A stretch of 64,000 nucleotides of DNA. Source: Octadecabacter dasysiphoniae. GTDB taxonomy: Bacteria; Pseudomonadota; Alphaproteobacteria; Rhodobacterales; Rhodobacteraceae. The notes beneath the pieces were generated by a model. It made no database searches and had not been told where the DNA came from. It worked only from the letters and a program-made list of their open reading frames with translations. Positions 20,157-31,454 of this stretch are shown here, one piece after another. The position numbers and the translations under genes are program-made. Position 1 is the first letter of the stretch. Each line of letters opens with the position of its first letter. The stretch covers positions 186,001-250,000 of the forward strand of contig NZ_JAKGAQ010000005.1 in the NCBI RefSeq assembly GCF_021532615.1, given 5' to 3'.

Positions 20157-20184
20157 CGGGGCGGTGCATGATTGCGCCGCCCCG
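20157..20184 (+). terminator. GC-rich hairpin after nrdJ
   Basis: CGGGGCGG and CCGCCCCG form a perfect 8-bp stem eight bases after the nrdJ stop. No T-run follows, so it could be a terminator stem needing Rho, a processing barrier or a 3'-end stabiliser. A canonical terminator lies 100 bases further on. Confidence 0.5.
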
Positions 20185-20284
20185 TTCACGAGACCCGAGG
20201 GGGCCGAGGTCCTTTCCGGCGCAGCTCAGGCCGCAGGCAGAATACCGGGCGGTACACTAGAATGAGCTTGAGATGCGAGACTTA

Positions 20285-20312
20285 GGGGGGACTTCGGTTC
20301 CCCCTTTTTTCG
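20285..20312 (+). terminator. Intrinsic terminator downstream of nrdJ
   Basis: GGGGGA and TTCCCCC form a strong stem around a cttcggt loop, followed directly by six Ts (20305-20310). It is oriented to end plus-strand transcription from nrdJ, just before the convergent cupin gene. Confidence 0.88.
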
Positions 20313-20314
20313 TT

Positions 20315-20734
20315 TTAGGGGATAACGAAGCTTGGTGCTGCCAGTTCAAACCCGTCGAATGAAAATCCGGGGCTGACGGTGCATCCTACCAACGTCCAAT
20401 CCCCGGTCGTGCGCGCGGCCTGCCACCAGTCTTTGGGCACGATGGCCTGCGGGCGCTGACCTGCTGCCAGATTCGGACCCAATGTGATGTCTTGTTTTGG
20501 GCCAGCGTCGTGTTCTGATAGCCCCAAGATCAGCGGTGCGCCCGCGTAATAGTGCCAGATTTCAACGGCATCGACGCGGTGCCAATGGCTTGCTTCGCCT
20601 TTCTTTAGCAGGAAATAGATACATGTGCCGCAAGGTCGGCCTTCCGCGTCTTGATCCACCCAGGTCTGGCGGTAAAACCCGCCCTCAGGATGGGTTGAAA
20701 GGCCAAGCGTGTCGATGATGTCTTGTGCTGTCAT
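20315..20734 (-). CDS. Cupin domain protein (DUF985/Cupin_5 family)
   Basis: The 139-residue protein forms a single cupin barrel. THPEGGFYRQTW at the N-terminus, IYFLLKKGEASHWHRVDAVEIWHYYAG with metal-binding-type histidines, and WTLVGCTVSPGFSFDGFELA at the end are hallmarks of the DUF985/Cupin_5 group. The substrate and reaction are unknown. It is divergent from the FAD oxidoreductase; the gene starts lie 44 bases apart. Confidence 0.88.
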   Translation of the reverse strand: MTAQDIIDTLGLSTHPEGGFYRQTWVDQDAEGRPCGTCIYFLLKKGEASHWHRVDAVEIWHYYAGAPLILGLSEHDAGPKQDITLGPNLAAGQRPQAIVPKDWWQAARTTGDWTLVGCTVSPGFSFDGFELAAPSFVIP

Positions 20735-20778
20735 GTGGTCACGTTAGGCTGCTGTCTTGGGAAGGCCAAGGGGGCGTC

Positions 20779-21837
20779 ATGAAGGTTATTGTTGTGGGGT
20801 CGGGCGTGATCGGGGCAGCGATTGCGTTCCAACTGTCCAAGGCAGGGGCTGACGTCACGGTCGTTGATGCCGGAACTCCGGCGGCGTCTGACACGTCGTT
20901 TGGCTGGATCAATGCCAGCTTTTACGCAGATACAGCACATCATCACCTGCGCGTGGCGAGTATCGCGGCGTATGATCGGCTGACCAACGCGGTTGCGGGC
21001 CTTCCGATCAGTAAGTGCGGTGCCCTGTGGTGGGAAGCGCAGGGCACCGAATTGCAACAGATGCAGCGCAGCCTTGAAATGCTTGCCTATCCGGTTGAGC
21101 ATCTAACACGCGCGCAGGTCAAAGATTTTGACCCCGATATCAAAGGGTTGCCGGACGATGTGTTGCATTTTACGTCGGAAAGCTGTGCGGATGTGGCAGG
21201 GCTGGCGCACGTATTGTTGCAGGCATCGGGCGCGCGTTTTGTGCGCGGTGTGGCTGTGCGATGTGTCACAACCCATGGCGGTGTGGTGACAGGTGTGGAA
21301 ACAACAATGGGGCCGATAACGGCCGACCGCGTTGTCATCGCTGCTGGAAATGGTGCGCCTGATATTTTGTCGTCGGTTGGCGTCGCCTTGCCGATGTTAA
21401 TCCGCCCCGGTGCTTTGGTGACCACAAAACCAAGTCGTGCGCGCATCACATCGATCATGGTCACACCCCACGGCGAAGTGCGCCAATTGTCAGACGGGCG
21501 ATTTCTTGCGTCAGCGGTTGCAAACCATCAGGCGGATGATGCGTCAACGGTTACGGAAGCGGCGGGTGATATCGGCGAACGGGTGATGGGATGGCTGAAC
21601 CCGATCATTGCGGGCGATGATCTTGAGTGGGACCAAGTTGCGCTGGCGTATCGCCCCGTCCCAAAAGACGGATTGCCGGTGATCGGGGCCGTTGGGCCGG
21701 ACGGGTTGCATGTGGCCGTTATGCATTCCGGTGCGACGCTTGCGGCGATCACCGGTGAGGCGATTGCTGCGCAAATCATGGGGCAGGGTGACCTTGCAGA
21801 CCTCATTGCGCCGTACAGCCCGCAGCGGTTCCAATAG
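20779..21837 (+). CDS. FAD-dependent oxidoreductase (DAO family)
   Basis: The 352-residue flavoprotein begins with a Rossmann motif, VIVVGSGVIGAAIAFQLSKAG, and has SFGWINASFY, the second FAD-contact segment around DRVVIAAGNGAPDIL, and PKDGLPVIGAVGPDGLHVAVMHSGATLA at the C-terminus. The pattern is that of D-amino-acid dehydrogenase/glycine-oxidase-like enzymes; the amine oxidised cannot be read. The start at 20779 follows aaggggg; the longer open frame begins inside the cupin gene. A bidirectional hairpin separates it from convergent eno. Confidence 0.85.
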   Translation: MKVIVVGSGVIGAAIAFQLSKAGADVTVVDAGTPAASDTSFGWINASFYADTAHHHLRVASIAAYDRLTNAVAGLPISKCGALWWEAQGTELQQMQRSLEMLAYPVEHLTRAQVKDFDPDIKGLPDDVLHFTSESCADVAGLAHVLLQASGARFVRGVAVRCVTTHGGVVTGVETTMGPITADRVVIAAGNGAPDILSSVGVALPMLIRPGALVTTKPSRARITSIMVTPHGEVRQLSDGRFLASAVANHQADDASTVTEAAGDIGERVMGWLNPIIAGDDLEWDQVALAYRPVPKDGLPVIGAVGPDGLHVAVMHSGATLAAITGEAIAAQIMGQGDLADLIAPYSPQRFQ

Positions 21838-21838
21838 A

Positions 21839-21866
21839 AAAGGCCCCCGCACAGGCAGGGGCCTTA
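21839..21866. terminator. Bidirectional hairpin between the FAD oxidoreductase gene and eno
   Basis: AAGGCCCC (21840-21847) and GGGGCCTT (21858-21865) form a perfect 8-bp stem with A/T flanks on both sides, between two convergent genes. The T-tracts are short in both directions, so efficiency is uncertain. Confidence 0.7.
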
Positions 21867-21883
21867 ACATGGACTTGAAAGGC

Positions 21884-24099
<2,216 letters not shown>

Positions 24100-24100
24100 A

Positions 24101-24247
24101 TCAACGCACCGCTGTTTTCGTGGGGCGGATCATCGGACCAACGCCACCCAAGGGACGCCAACCCCCATAAGCGCAGCGCAATGCGGGTTTGGTGCGTACA
24201 TTGTCCGCGTCAATCAATGCGGCCTGTACCGGGCGGTGGTTAGCCAT
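24101..24247 (-). CDS. Possible small ORF between fur/mur and the transporter gene
   Basis: A 48-codon frame, MANHRPVQAALIDADNV... ending PTKTAVR, begins eight bases inside the end of the fur gene and stops one base before the transporter's TTG start. The close fit on both sides suggests it may be translated or may only couple the two genes. The product is arginine-rich with no signal or membrane segment. I recognise no family, and coding status is doubtful. Confidence 0.2.
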   Translation of the reverse strand: MANHRPVQAALIDADNVRTKPALRCAYGGWRPLGGVGPMIRPTKTAVR

Positions 24248-24662
24248 CAGGGTTTTCCTTTTTGGGCACGCCGTAAAGCTCAAGCCGATGGCCCTTTAGC
24301 TCATACCCTAACTTGTCCGCGATACGTTCTTGCAGCGCTTCGATCTCGGCATCGATAAATTCGATCACTTCTCCCGATTGAACATCAATCAGGTGGTCGT
24401 GATGGTCGCGGTCCGCGGTTTCATAGCGCGCGCGCCCGTCGCCAAAATCATGTTTCTCCAGAATGCCGGCTTCTTCGAACAGCTTTACGGTGCGGTACAC
24501 GGTCGCCAGCGAGATACGCGGGTCCGCGGCAGAGGCGCGGTTATACAGCACTTCGACGTCGGGATGGTCGTCGGACGCCTCAAGAACGCCTGCAATTGTG
24601 CGGCGTTGATCGGTAAGGCGAAGGCCCTTGGCCTCGCAGCGGGAAAGAATTGTGTCGCTCAT
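24240..24662 (-). CDS. Fur family transcriptional regulator (Mur-like)
   Basis: This is a metal-responsive DNA-binding repressor of 140 residues. The winged-helix part has LRLTDQRRTIAGVLEAS and ISLATVYRTVKLFEEAGI. The dimerisation part has the metal-site segment RDHHDHLIDVQSGEVIEF and ends GHRLELYG. The Cys-x2-Cys zinc pairs of classical Fur are absent. In alphaproteobacteria this form is usually Mur, which senses manganese or iron; that assignment is by family resemblance only. Confidence 0.88.
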   Translation of the reverse strand: MSDTILSRCEAKGLRLTDQRRTIAGVLEASDDHPDVEVLYNRASAADPRISLATVYRTVKLFEEAGILEKHDFGDGRARYETADRDHHDHLIDVQSGEVIEFIDAEIEALQERIADKLGYELKGHRLELYGVPKKENPDG

Positions 24663-24722
24663 GTTGGTCCGTGCCTGTGCTGTACGCCTTGCTTACGCGA
24701 TAGGGGCCACAGGGCCAAGTGG

Positions 24723-25514
24723 TCACAGGCCGGGAATGGCGATCCAAGTGCCACCAAGTTTGCGCAAGGCCGCACCGGTGCGCAATTTGAACCGCGCGAG
24801 GGTCGGGGCATTGTCCGTTTCGACAAGACCAAGATCGAATGTCTTGTGGCCAAGATGGGTAAGCCTGTCCGCCGCATGGAACAGCAGTAAATTATGGGCA
24901 TGGGCGCGCCGCCCGTTCGGGCTGGTCCAGGCTGTTTGTAAGGTGGCGGTTTCGCCGTGGCGCAGTACAAGAATAGCAGCGATCAGGTGCCCCTTGTCGT
25001 AGGATTCAAAGATTAACGCATCTTCGGGGTTGAGTTGCGCAAATGTGGCTATCAGGGCGGTCGGCAATGGGCGAAACCGTCTGGACCGCGCGGTTGTATC
25101 TGCATGTTGGAACAAGGGGTGGTCCATGCCGTCCCAATTGACGTCCCGTAGACGTAGTTTGGCAGCCTCGGCGCGCCGCAGTTGATTGCGCCATTTGGGA
25201 TGCAGGGCGGCACGGCGTTCATCCGTCGTTGCGCATAACTCCCACTCAGCAATGTGGGCAGGTGTGATGATCTGGCGAAATCCGGCGGATTTATAGGGCG
25301 TCGGTGCGTCATGTTCTGCGTTGAAGATGCGCAAGCCGTCGCGGCGCAATGCCCGCAGGTCTGACGTGTCGTGTGGCCCACGCGACGTGAACCCGATACG
25401 GCCCAATGGCCAGATGTGTCGGTTTAGAACGACAGGTGCGTCGCAGGACACGTCGGCGCCGAACGCGGTCAGGGCGCGGGCAAATGCGGGCGATTGTTGA
25501 AGCGGCACAGACAT
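24723..25514 (-). CDS. GNAT-fold acetyltransferase-like protein
   Basis: This 263-residue protein resembles the GNAT/FemAB-type acyltransferases. HPKWRNQLRRAEAAKLRLR, EDALIFESYDKGHLIAAILVLRHGETATLQTAWTSP-like strands and AHNLLLFHAADRLTHLGHKTFDLGLVET match the cofactor-binding half of the fold. The substrate is unknown. The ATG at 25514 gives the family-like start MSVPLQQSPAFARALTAFG; the open frame runs on to 25580. It is divergent from a small membrane ORF and from tyrS transcripts ending nearby. Confidence 0.72.
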   Translation of the reverse strand: MSVPLQQSPAFARALTAFGADVSCDAPVVLNRHIWPLGRIGFTSRGPHDTSDLRALRRDGLRIFNAEHDAPTPYKSAGFRQIITPAHIAEWELCATTDERRAALHPKWRNQLRRAEAAKLRLRDVNWDGMDHPLFQHADTTARSRRFRPLPTALIATFAQLNPEDALIFESYDKGHLIAAILVLRHGETATLQTAWTSPNGRRAHAHNLLLFHAADRLTHLGHKTFDLGLVETDNAPTLARFKLRTGAALRKLGGTWIAIPGL

Positions 25515-25544
25515 GGCTGCATTAACCACATGTTTATCTAAGAC

Positions 25545-25682
25545 ATGGTTAATGCAGGGATGAATAAGCGATTGAGGCACTTGCCGGACATCCCCGCGCC
25601 AAAACCTACGCCGTTTGCGGCGGCTTTTGTAGCATCGGTCTTGGCGTTGATCGGTGGGGGCGTGCTGGCGCTGTTAACCTAG
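25545..25682 (+). CDS. Small single-helix membrane protein (45 residues)
   Basis: A short frame reads [20 protein letters not shown], then TPFAAAF and a hydrophobic helix [16 protein letters not shown] ending at the stop. This gives a basic N-terminus, a Pro-rich turn and one C-terminal membrane segment, the usual plan of tail-anchored small proteins. An internal ATG at 25560 would give 40 residues. It lies divergent to the GNAT gene and its stop overlaps the end of tyrS by nine bases. No family is recognised; composition and placement suggest a real gene. Confidence 0.5.
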   Translation: MVNAGMNKRLRHLPDIPAPKPTPFAAAFVASVLALIGGGVLALLT

Positions 25683-26921
25683 AACGACGAGAGCATGACG
25701 TTTCTTGCCCGCGCTGAGCTTGATCGGGCTGGCTAGGTCATCCGCATTGATCATAAGGCCCGCGTCACCCAAGTGTTCATCATTCATCTTCGCGCCGCCT
25801 TCGGAAATCAGCCGCTTTGCTTCCTTGCCCGACCCGGCCAATCCCGATTTCACGATCAACTGCACGATGGAAATCCCATCGCCAACGTCTGCTGCATCCA
25901 GTGTGAGCGTCGGCAGGTCATCCCCGACACCGCCTTTTTCGAACACTTCTTTGGCTGTCGCCGCCGCCGCCTCTGCCGCGTCGCGACCGTGGCACAGGGC
26001 CGTCACTTCGTTGGCGAGGATAATTTTCGCGTCGTTGATCGCCACACCCTCAAGCGCGCCAAGGCGGTCACATTCTTCGACCGGAAGTTCAGTGTAAAGC
26101 TTTAGGAAACGGCCGACATCCGCGTCCGTGGTGTTGCGCCAGAATTGCCAGAACTCATAAGAGCTGAGCATTTCGTCGTTCAGCCAGATCGCACCGGACA
26201 GGGATTTGCCCATCTTCTTGCCATCGCTGGTGGTCAACAACGGAGAGGTCAGGCCGTAAATTTCGTGATCCAACACGCGGCGCGTCAGGTCGATACCGTT
26301 GACGATATTGCCCCATTGGTCACTACCACCCATTTGCAGCAAACAGCCGTAACGGCGGTTAAGCTCAAGGAAATCATAGGCTTGCAGGATCATGTAGTTG
26401 AACTCAAGAAAGCTCAGGCTTTGTTCGCGATCCAGTCGTGATTTCACGGATTCAAAGGACAACATCCGGTTGACCGAAAAGTGCTTACCGATGTCGCGCA
26501 AGAAATCGAGGTAGTTTAACCCGTCCAGCCATTCGGCATTGTTCAGCATCAACGCAGGGGTTTCGCCCTCATAAGACAGGTATTTCGAAAACACCTGCTT
26601 GATGCCCGCGATATTGCTGTCGATCATGTCGGGCGTCAAAAGCGGGCGTTCGTCTGCGCGAAAGCTCGGGTCGCCGACCTTTGTTGTGCCGCCCCCCATC
26701 AGGGTGATCGGCTGGTGGCCTGTCTTTTGCAACCACCGCAACATCATGATCTGGATCAGGGACCCCACATGCAGCGATTTCGCCGTCGCATCGAAACCGA
26801 TATAGGCGGGAACAATCCCCGCGGCAAAAGCCTCGTCCAAGCCCTGATAGTCCGTGCAATCGGCTAGAAAGCCGCGTTCGATCATCACACGAATAAAGTC
26901 GGATTTTGGATGGTAGGTCAT
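25674..26921 (-). CDS. tyrS: Tyrosyl-tRNA synthetase
   Basis: TyrS charges tRNA-Tyr. The 415 residues form a class I synthetase: [20 protein letters not shown] carries the HIGH-type motif (HVGS), [14 protein letters not shown] recognises tyrosine, and [14 protein letters not shown] is the KMSKS-type loop. A C-terminal S4-like RNA-binding domain follows ([16 protein letters not shown]). It is divergent from anmK across 60 bases. I saw no leader peptide or T-box-like structure before it. Confidence 0.97.
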   Translation of the reverse strand: MTYHPKSDFIRVMIERGFLADCTDYQGLDEAFAAGIVPAYIGFDATAKSLHVGSLIQIMMLRWLQKTGHQPITLMGGGTTKVGDPSFRADERPLLTPDMIDSNIAGIKQVFSKYLSYEGETPALMLNNAEWLDGLNYLDFLRDIGKHFSVNRMLSFESVKSRLDREQSLSFLEFNYMILQAYDFLELNRRYGCLLQMGGSDQWGNIVNGIDLTRRVLDHEIYGLTSPLLTTSDGKKMGKSLSGAIWLNDEMLSSYEFWQFWRNTTDADVGRFLKLYTELPVEECDRLGALEGVAINDAKIILANEVTALCHGRDAAEAAAATAKEVFEKGGVGDDLPTLTLDAADVGDGISIVQLIVKSGLAGSGKEAKRLISEGGAKMNDEHLGDAGLMINADDLASPIKLSAGKKRHALVVLG

Positions 26922-26981
26922 GGTGCGTTCCTGCTAGCGTTTGACCACTCTATATGGCGCGATCAGGCAGAGGGAAAGAGC

Positions 26982-28091
26982 ATGTTAAAAGATCAAGAAG
27001 TGCGGGTGGTCGGGGCCATGTCGGGCACATCGCTGGATGGCGTCGATGCGGCTGAAATCGTCACAGACGGCCATACCATTTCGCGCTTCGGTGACGTCGC
27101 TTTTTTGCCCTATACCGACGATCAACGAGGCGTGTTGCGCGCCGCTTTGGGCCAGTGGCACGACGGTGATCTGGGCGAGGTGAGCGAATTGATCGAAACC
27201 GTTCATGCGCAGGTTTTGTCCCAATTCCCGCAGGCGGACCTGATCGGGTTTCACGGCCAAACCTTGGCCCACGATCCCCAAGGCCTTCTGGGAGAACCCC
27301 GAACCCATCAGGCCGGTGACGGGGCTGTCTTGGCGGAAGTTCTGGGTAAACCCGTTGTGTGGGATTTTCGTTCAGCAGACGTTCAAATGGGCGGAGAGGG
27401 CGCGCCGCTGGCGCCGTTTTACCACTTCGCTTTGGCCAAGAAAATGAAAGCAGATGCACCCATCGCCATATTGAACCTTGGCGGCGTCGGGAACCTGACG
27501 TGGATCGACCCTAGTTTGCCGCACCCCGAAAGCGACCGTGCGCTGCTGGCCTTTGATACAGGCCCCGCCAATGCACCGATCAATGATTTGATGCAGGCAC
27601 GATTGGGGCAGGCCTATGATATGGACGGTACTTTGGCAGCCAAGGGCGACGTCGATCAAGGGATCATCGATGCGTTTCTCCAACATCCGTATTTCTTTCG
27701 CATGCCCCCCAAATCACTGGACCGAGACGCGTTTTCCGCTCTGTCGGATGCTGTCGCGGATTTGTCCAATGCAGATGCCGTTGCAACGCTGACGATGGCA
27801 TGTGCCGCGTCAGTGGGCCAAGCGGTGCGTGCGTGCCCGACGCCGCCTGCCAGTGTCTATGTCACAGGCGGGGGGCGGCGAAACCCGACGTTGATGCGGA
27901 TGATTGCACAATGCTGCGACGTGCCGATCGCCCCGATTGAAGACGCAGGATTTGACGGCGACATGTTAGAAGCGCAGGCATTTGCTTTTCTTGCGGTGCG
28001 CGTCGCCAAGGGGTTACCAACCAGCGCCCCCGGCACAACGGGTGTCAAAGCCGCGATTGGGGGCGGGACTATATCGCGCCCCTCATCCTAA
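26982..28091 (+). CDS. anmK: Anhydro-N-acetylmuramic acid kinase
   Basis: AnmK phosphorylates and hydrolyses 1,6-anhydro-MurNAc released during peptidoglycan turnover, giving MurNAc-6-phosphate for recycling. The 369 residues match the family, with [16 protein letters not shown] at the phosphate-binding start, [36 protein letters not shown] and [12 protein letters not shown]. The ATG at 26982 follows agagggaaagag. It is convergent with the sulfotransferase/GT90 gene; the two ends overlap by nine bases. Confidence 0.95.
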   Translation: MLKDQEVRVVGAMSGTSLDGVDAAEIVTDGHTISRFGDVAFLPYTDDQRGVLRAALGQWHDGDLGEVSELIETVHAQVLSQFPQADLIGFHGQTLAHDPQGLLGEPRTHQAGDGAVLAEVLGKPVVWDFRSADVQMGGEGAPLAPFYHFALAKKMKADAPIAILNLGGVGNLTWIDPSLPHPESDRALLAFDTGPANAPINDLMQARLGQAYDMDGTLAAKGDVDQGIIDAFLQHPYFFRMPPKSLDRDAFSALSDAVADLSNADAVATLTMACAASVGQAVRACPTPPASVYVTGGGRRNPTLMRMIAQCCDVPIAPIEDAGFDGDMLEAQAFAFLAVRVAKGLPTSAPGTTGVKAAIGGGTISRPSS

Positions 28092-29816
28092 ATCGGCGTT
28101 CAGTTTGGACGTAATTTGGCGCAATATCGCGTCGCGGTTGTTCGGGTTTGCAAAGGCATCAAAAAGGGCCTTTGCCGCAGTGACCATGGCTTTGCATTTG
28201 TCGGGATGCGCGCGTGCCCATGCGAGTTTTTCTTCGACATCTTGCGCGCCCTCGATAAGTGGCACGTAGTGAACCCAAGGCTTGAATGCGTCGGTGTAAA
28301 ACAGCTCCCATCCGTCTTCTTCTTTTAGGATCAATGCGTTGGATGATGCAGCTGATAGGAAATTCGATCCTGTGTCATTCCCCGCGAGGCTTAAGATATA
28401 CCGGAACTGATGAAACCAGGTCCGCGGGCGTTTGGGGTGACATAGGTCCGCGAAGGCGGGTGTCTGTGCAAGTCTTTTCCATCTTCCCCGAAGAACCAAA
28501 CCGACTTCGAAATCAGGGTGGTCGCGGTAGGTTTTGACGATGTTGTAGCGGGGCACACACAGTAAATCCGCCACGACGCCGGCCCAATCCGGGCTGTCAT
28601 CGCGCAAGGTTTCTGCCTGATCTCGAATGTTGTAAACGCCGCGCAGGGGGCGGCCCTCGGGTGTCAGGACATCTGACATGCGTCCGGTCATATTGCCGAG
28701 CCAGACACAGCGATCTTCCTTATCTTCGAACGGTATTGTGTCATGTGCAAAGCCGCCTGCTTGGCCTGTCGGGGCGAGCGTATGGTAGCCGGGCAAGGGC
28801 CAAAGCGTCAGATTTTTGGCACCTTTACGACGGTTGTACGCGACTGTGCGGTGCGGTGGATTGCGCCGCGTTGGCGTTCCGATAAATCGCGCATCCATCA
28901 TATCGATATGCAGGGGCGGTTGCGCGCCGTAGCGCATTAATTCGTTCAATGTGCCTTGTGCGCGTTCAAACCCGTTGCTGTCGGGGGTCAGGTGAAACGG
29001 CATATCGGCCGCCGCTTGATGCAACGCGACAGGATTGGCGAAACGATCGGTGATCGTTCGGTCCCGTTCCCATGTGACGGCCGTACCGCTCAGCCCTTTT
29101 CTTTTGCCGGAGTGGCCGGTCTTGGCGGCTGCAAACGCGGCCACTTCGTGTGCGAATGTCATATCGGCAGGCGGCGGGGATGATGCAGCAGGCTGCGCGC
29201 CGAGGAAGTTGACAACGCCGTCTATCTGTTCCGCGCTTACCGTCATGTCCGGTGTCGGGGCGGAATTCGTTAAGGTGAAATCAGCAGATAAGAAATCAAT
29301 CAGTTTTTCAATCGGTTCTGAGGTGACGTTAAAGTCGATATATCGCGGATTTTGCCCGAACAACCTAGCACAGGCGGCTTGATGTGCGGCGTCTTCGTCG
29401 ATCCAATGGGCGGGTAATGCTGCCTCTGATACACCTGCGTGCCATGCGGCCGCGATACGGTGATCACCATCTTCTGCCCAGAACCGTGCGGCAATCCAAT
29501 CGGCGGGATCGCGTTGGGTCCGAATGAAATAGGCGTCAGGAAACCGCGTGAGCAGGAATTCAAGATGGTCCTGAATGACAAGCGGCGGCAGGTGGCGTTT
29601 GTTGGTGCGGTGAAGCCCTGAAAACCCGACGAACTTGAGCCATTGCGACAGCGGCGCTGTTCCGCTCGCGCGCGCGTAGGCCATGCTTTGCGCGAGCTTT
29701 CCGCCCTTGTGGTGCGCCCATGCGTATCCGTTGCCTTCAAACAGGGCGGCCACCGCGGCACCACCGCTGTGCGGCAGTCCAATTGCAAAAACCCGCGGCG
29801 GGGCGCTGTTTGGCAT
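28083..29816 (-). CDS. Sulfotransferase-like / glycosyltransferase family 90 (CAP10-like) fusion protein
   Basis: Two domains appear in one 577-residue chain. Residues about 8-180 resemble a PAPS-dependent sulfotransferase: [19 protein letters not shown] is the phosphosulfate-binding loop and [18 protein letters not shown] is the 3'-phosphate segment. Residues about 245-560 resemble GT90/CAP10 (LpsA-type) glycosyltransferases, with [38 protein letters not shown] and [15 protein letters not shown] 60-residue Ala/Pro-rich linker joins them. This suggests a surface-glycan enzyme that could both glycosylate and sulfate, but the first domain may be inactive. The ATG at 29816 is preferred over a GTG at 29861. 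No other glycan genes are adjacent. Confidence 0.75.
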   Translation of the reverse strand: MPNSAPPRVFAIGLPHSGGAAVAALFEGNGYAWAHHKGGKLAQSMAYARASGTAPLSQWLKFVGFSGLHRTNKRHLPPLVIQDHLEFLLTRFPDAYFIRTQRDPADWIAARFWAEDGDHRIAAAWHAGVSEAALPAHWIDEDAAHQAACARLFGQNPRYIDFNVTSEPIEKLIDFLSADFTLTNSAPTPDMTVSAEQIDGVVNFLGAQPAASSPPPADMTFAHEVAAFAAAKTGHSGKRKGLSGTAVTWERDRTITDRFANPVALHQAAADMPFHLTPDSNGFERAQGTLNELMRYGAQPPLHIDMMDARFIGTPTRRNPPHRTVAYNRRKGAKNLTLWPLPGYHTLAPTGQAGGFAHDTIPFEDKEDRCVWLGNMTGRMSDVLTPEGRPLRGVYNIRDQAETLRDDSPDWAGVVADLLCVPRYNIVKTYRDHPDFEVGLVLRGRWKRLAQTPAFADLCHPKRPRTWFHQFRYILSLAGNDTGSNFLSAASSNALILKEEDGWELFYTDAFKPWVHYVPLIEGAQDVEEKLAWARAHPDKCKAMVTAAKALFDAFANPNNRDAILRQITSKLNADLG

Positions 29817-29888
29817 AATCGATTCCCGTGTCACGTCGTTTGCGAGAGTGTGACCTGTCACATCCGACGCGACAACCGAACAGGCGAT

Positions 29889-31454
29889 TTAGGCAGGCAG
29901 ATGGATATTGAACTGCGCGCGCAGCTTGGTGTCCAATTCGGGATCAAACCGCGCAGCTGACCGCGTGGCCAAGATTGCCTCTTTGCGGGCGATTGCGTTT
30001 TCTACCAGATTGGGGCGGTCTTTTTCGACCCATTCTTTCGGGCTCATCCGGTTGCCAAGATTGGGGTAAATTCGGTCACTTTGCATCCGCGATAAGGTTT
30101 GATCGGTGCCGAGGTAATGGCCAACCGCAGGAATGTCGGGCGTGCCCATGCAGACCTCGCGCATCTGATCGAGAGCAAGCGTTTCATCATCTACTTCGAT
30201 GCCGCGCACGCAGCGCAGCGCCTGGCCGATCAAATCATCCCCAAGGATCAAGCTTTCAAGGCAAAATCCGAGGAGGGACGCGTGCATTCCTGCCGCTTCA
30301 TAGACCATGTTGCACCCCGCGACACCGGCCAGAACATTGGTGCCCATCTGTTCCCAACCGGCCTGCATGTCCGGCATTTTTGAATCGCACGCACCGCCTG
30401 TTGCGCCGCCCGGGACGCCGTAGAACGCATGCATTTGCGCACAGCCCGCCGACAAAAGCGATTGTTCCCCAGAACCGACGGTCATCGATCCTGTACGAAG
30501 GTCCAGATCAAACGGCCAAGTGCCAAAGATCGCCGGATGCCCCGGGGCCATGGCGTTGACATAGACCACACCTGCCAGACATTCCGCCACGGCCTGAACG
30601 ATCGCACCCGCGATGGTGGATGGCGCGGTGGCACCGGACATCCCCGCAGATAGCAACAAAACCGGCATGCCGCCCTTGATCGCCGTTTCCATGGCTTCGC
30701 AGCTTTCCGTGGCGAATTTCATCGGCGGAACCACAAAACAATTGGACATGGACACGAAGGGGCGTGCGCGAAACTTGGCTTCGCCACCTGCGGCCGCGTA
30801 CAGAAATTCAAGGCAGTCGCCCACGTGGGACGGATCGGAAATTGACGTGCCGACATGTTTGGTTGTGCCCGAACAGCACGCATACAGCGTGTTTATATCC
30901 ATTTCGAGGTTATCAAGGATATCGCGTGCAACCATCGGGCGTTGCAGGAAATGGACGTTGTCAAGAACGTCCGTAATGCGCGCGGCGTCGTGCAAATCTT
31001 GTAGGGTGCTGTCGCGGTAACTGTTGCCGGAAACGTCCACCATATTTACCGCAGCGCCCGCTGTTCCGTAGTGCACCCGCTGGCCCGATAGATCGAGGTC
31101 GTGGGCCGGATTACGTCCGCACAAGGTCAGATCTTTGCAGGACACCGCCAGCATGTCTTCCACCAAGGCGCGTGGGAACCGGATGCGGCCATCGTCCCCC
31201 ATAATCGCACCTGCGCCTGTCAAAATCTCAACCCCGCTTGGAGGTGCGTCCGCCAACCCGATCGTTTCGAGGGCCGTAAGGGCGGCCTGATGAATTTTTT
31301 GAACCTCTGCGTCACTAAGAGGTTTGTAGCGCCCGCCAGTCATGCCAGCGCGCACCGGGCGCATGTTATCGGGCAGGGCGGCTGCGCGGGCCGCATGACG
31401 TGCGCTGCGCCCGCCAGATCGGCCAGCGCGTTTGATTGGGGATTCGTCGTTCAT
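29889..31454 (-). CDS. Trimethylamine methyltransferase (MttB) superfamily protein, non-pyrrolysine
   Basis: The 521-residue protein belongs to the MttB superfamily, whose members move a methyl group from a quaternary or tertiary amine to a corrinoid protein. Visible are AALTALETIGLADAP-like opening, TVGSGEQSLLSAGCAQMHAFY in the barrel and the late RMSPKEWVEKDRPNLVENA. The frame is continuous with no amber codon, so it is the non-pyrrolysine type (as in glycine betaine methyltransferases); the substrate is not readable. The ATG at 31454 has gaaaggc upstream. No corrinoid protein gene is adjacent, though an ASKHA activator-like protein lies at 53.5 kb. Confidence 0.88.
   Translation of the reverse strand: MNDESPIKRAGRSGGRSARHAARAAALPDNMRPVRAGMTGGRYKPLSDAEVQKIHQAALTALETIGLADAPPSGVEILTGAGAIMGDDGRIRFPRALVEDMLAVSCKDLTLCGRNPAHDLDLSGQRVHYGTAGAAVNMVDVSGNSYRDSTLQDLHDAARITDVLDNVHFLQRPMVARDILDNLEMDINTLYACCSGTTKHVGTSISDPSHVGDCLEFLYAAAGGEAKFRARPFVSMSNCFVVPPMKFATESCEAMETAIKGGMPVLLLSAGMSGATAPSTIAGAIVQAVAECLAGVVYVNAMAPGHPAIFGTWPFDLDLRTGSMTVGSGEQSLLSAGCAQMHAFYGVPGGATGGACDSKMPDMQAGWEQMGTNVLAGVAGCNMVYEAAGMHASLLGFCLESLILGDDLIGQALRCVRGIEVDDETLALDQMREVCMGTPDIPAVGHYLGTDQTLSRMQSDRIYPNLGNRMSPKEWVEKDRPNLVENAIARKEAILATRSAARFDPELDTKLRAQFNIHLPA

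Noticed and set aside
29889..31454. Pyrrolysine-containing MttB
   Set aside because: The frame is continuous from start to stop without an in-frame amber codon, so it is a non-pyrrolysine member.
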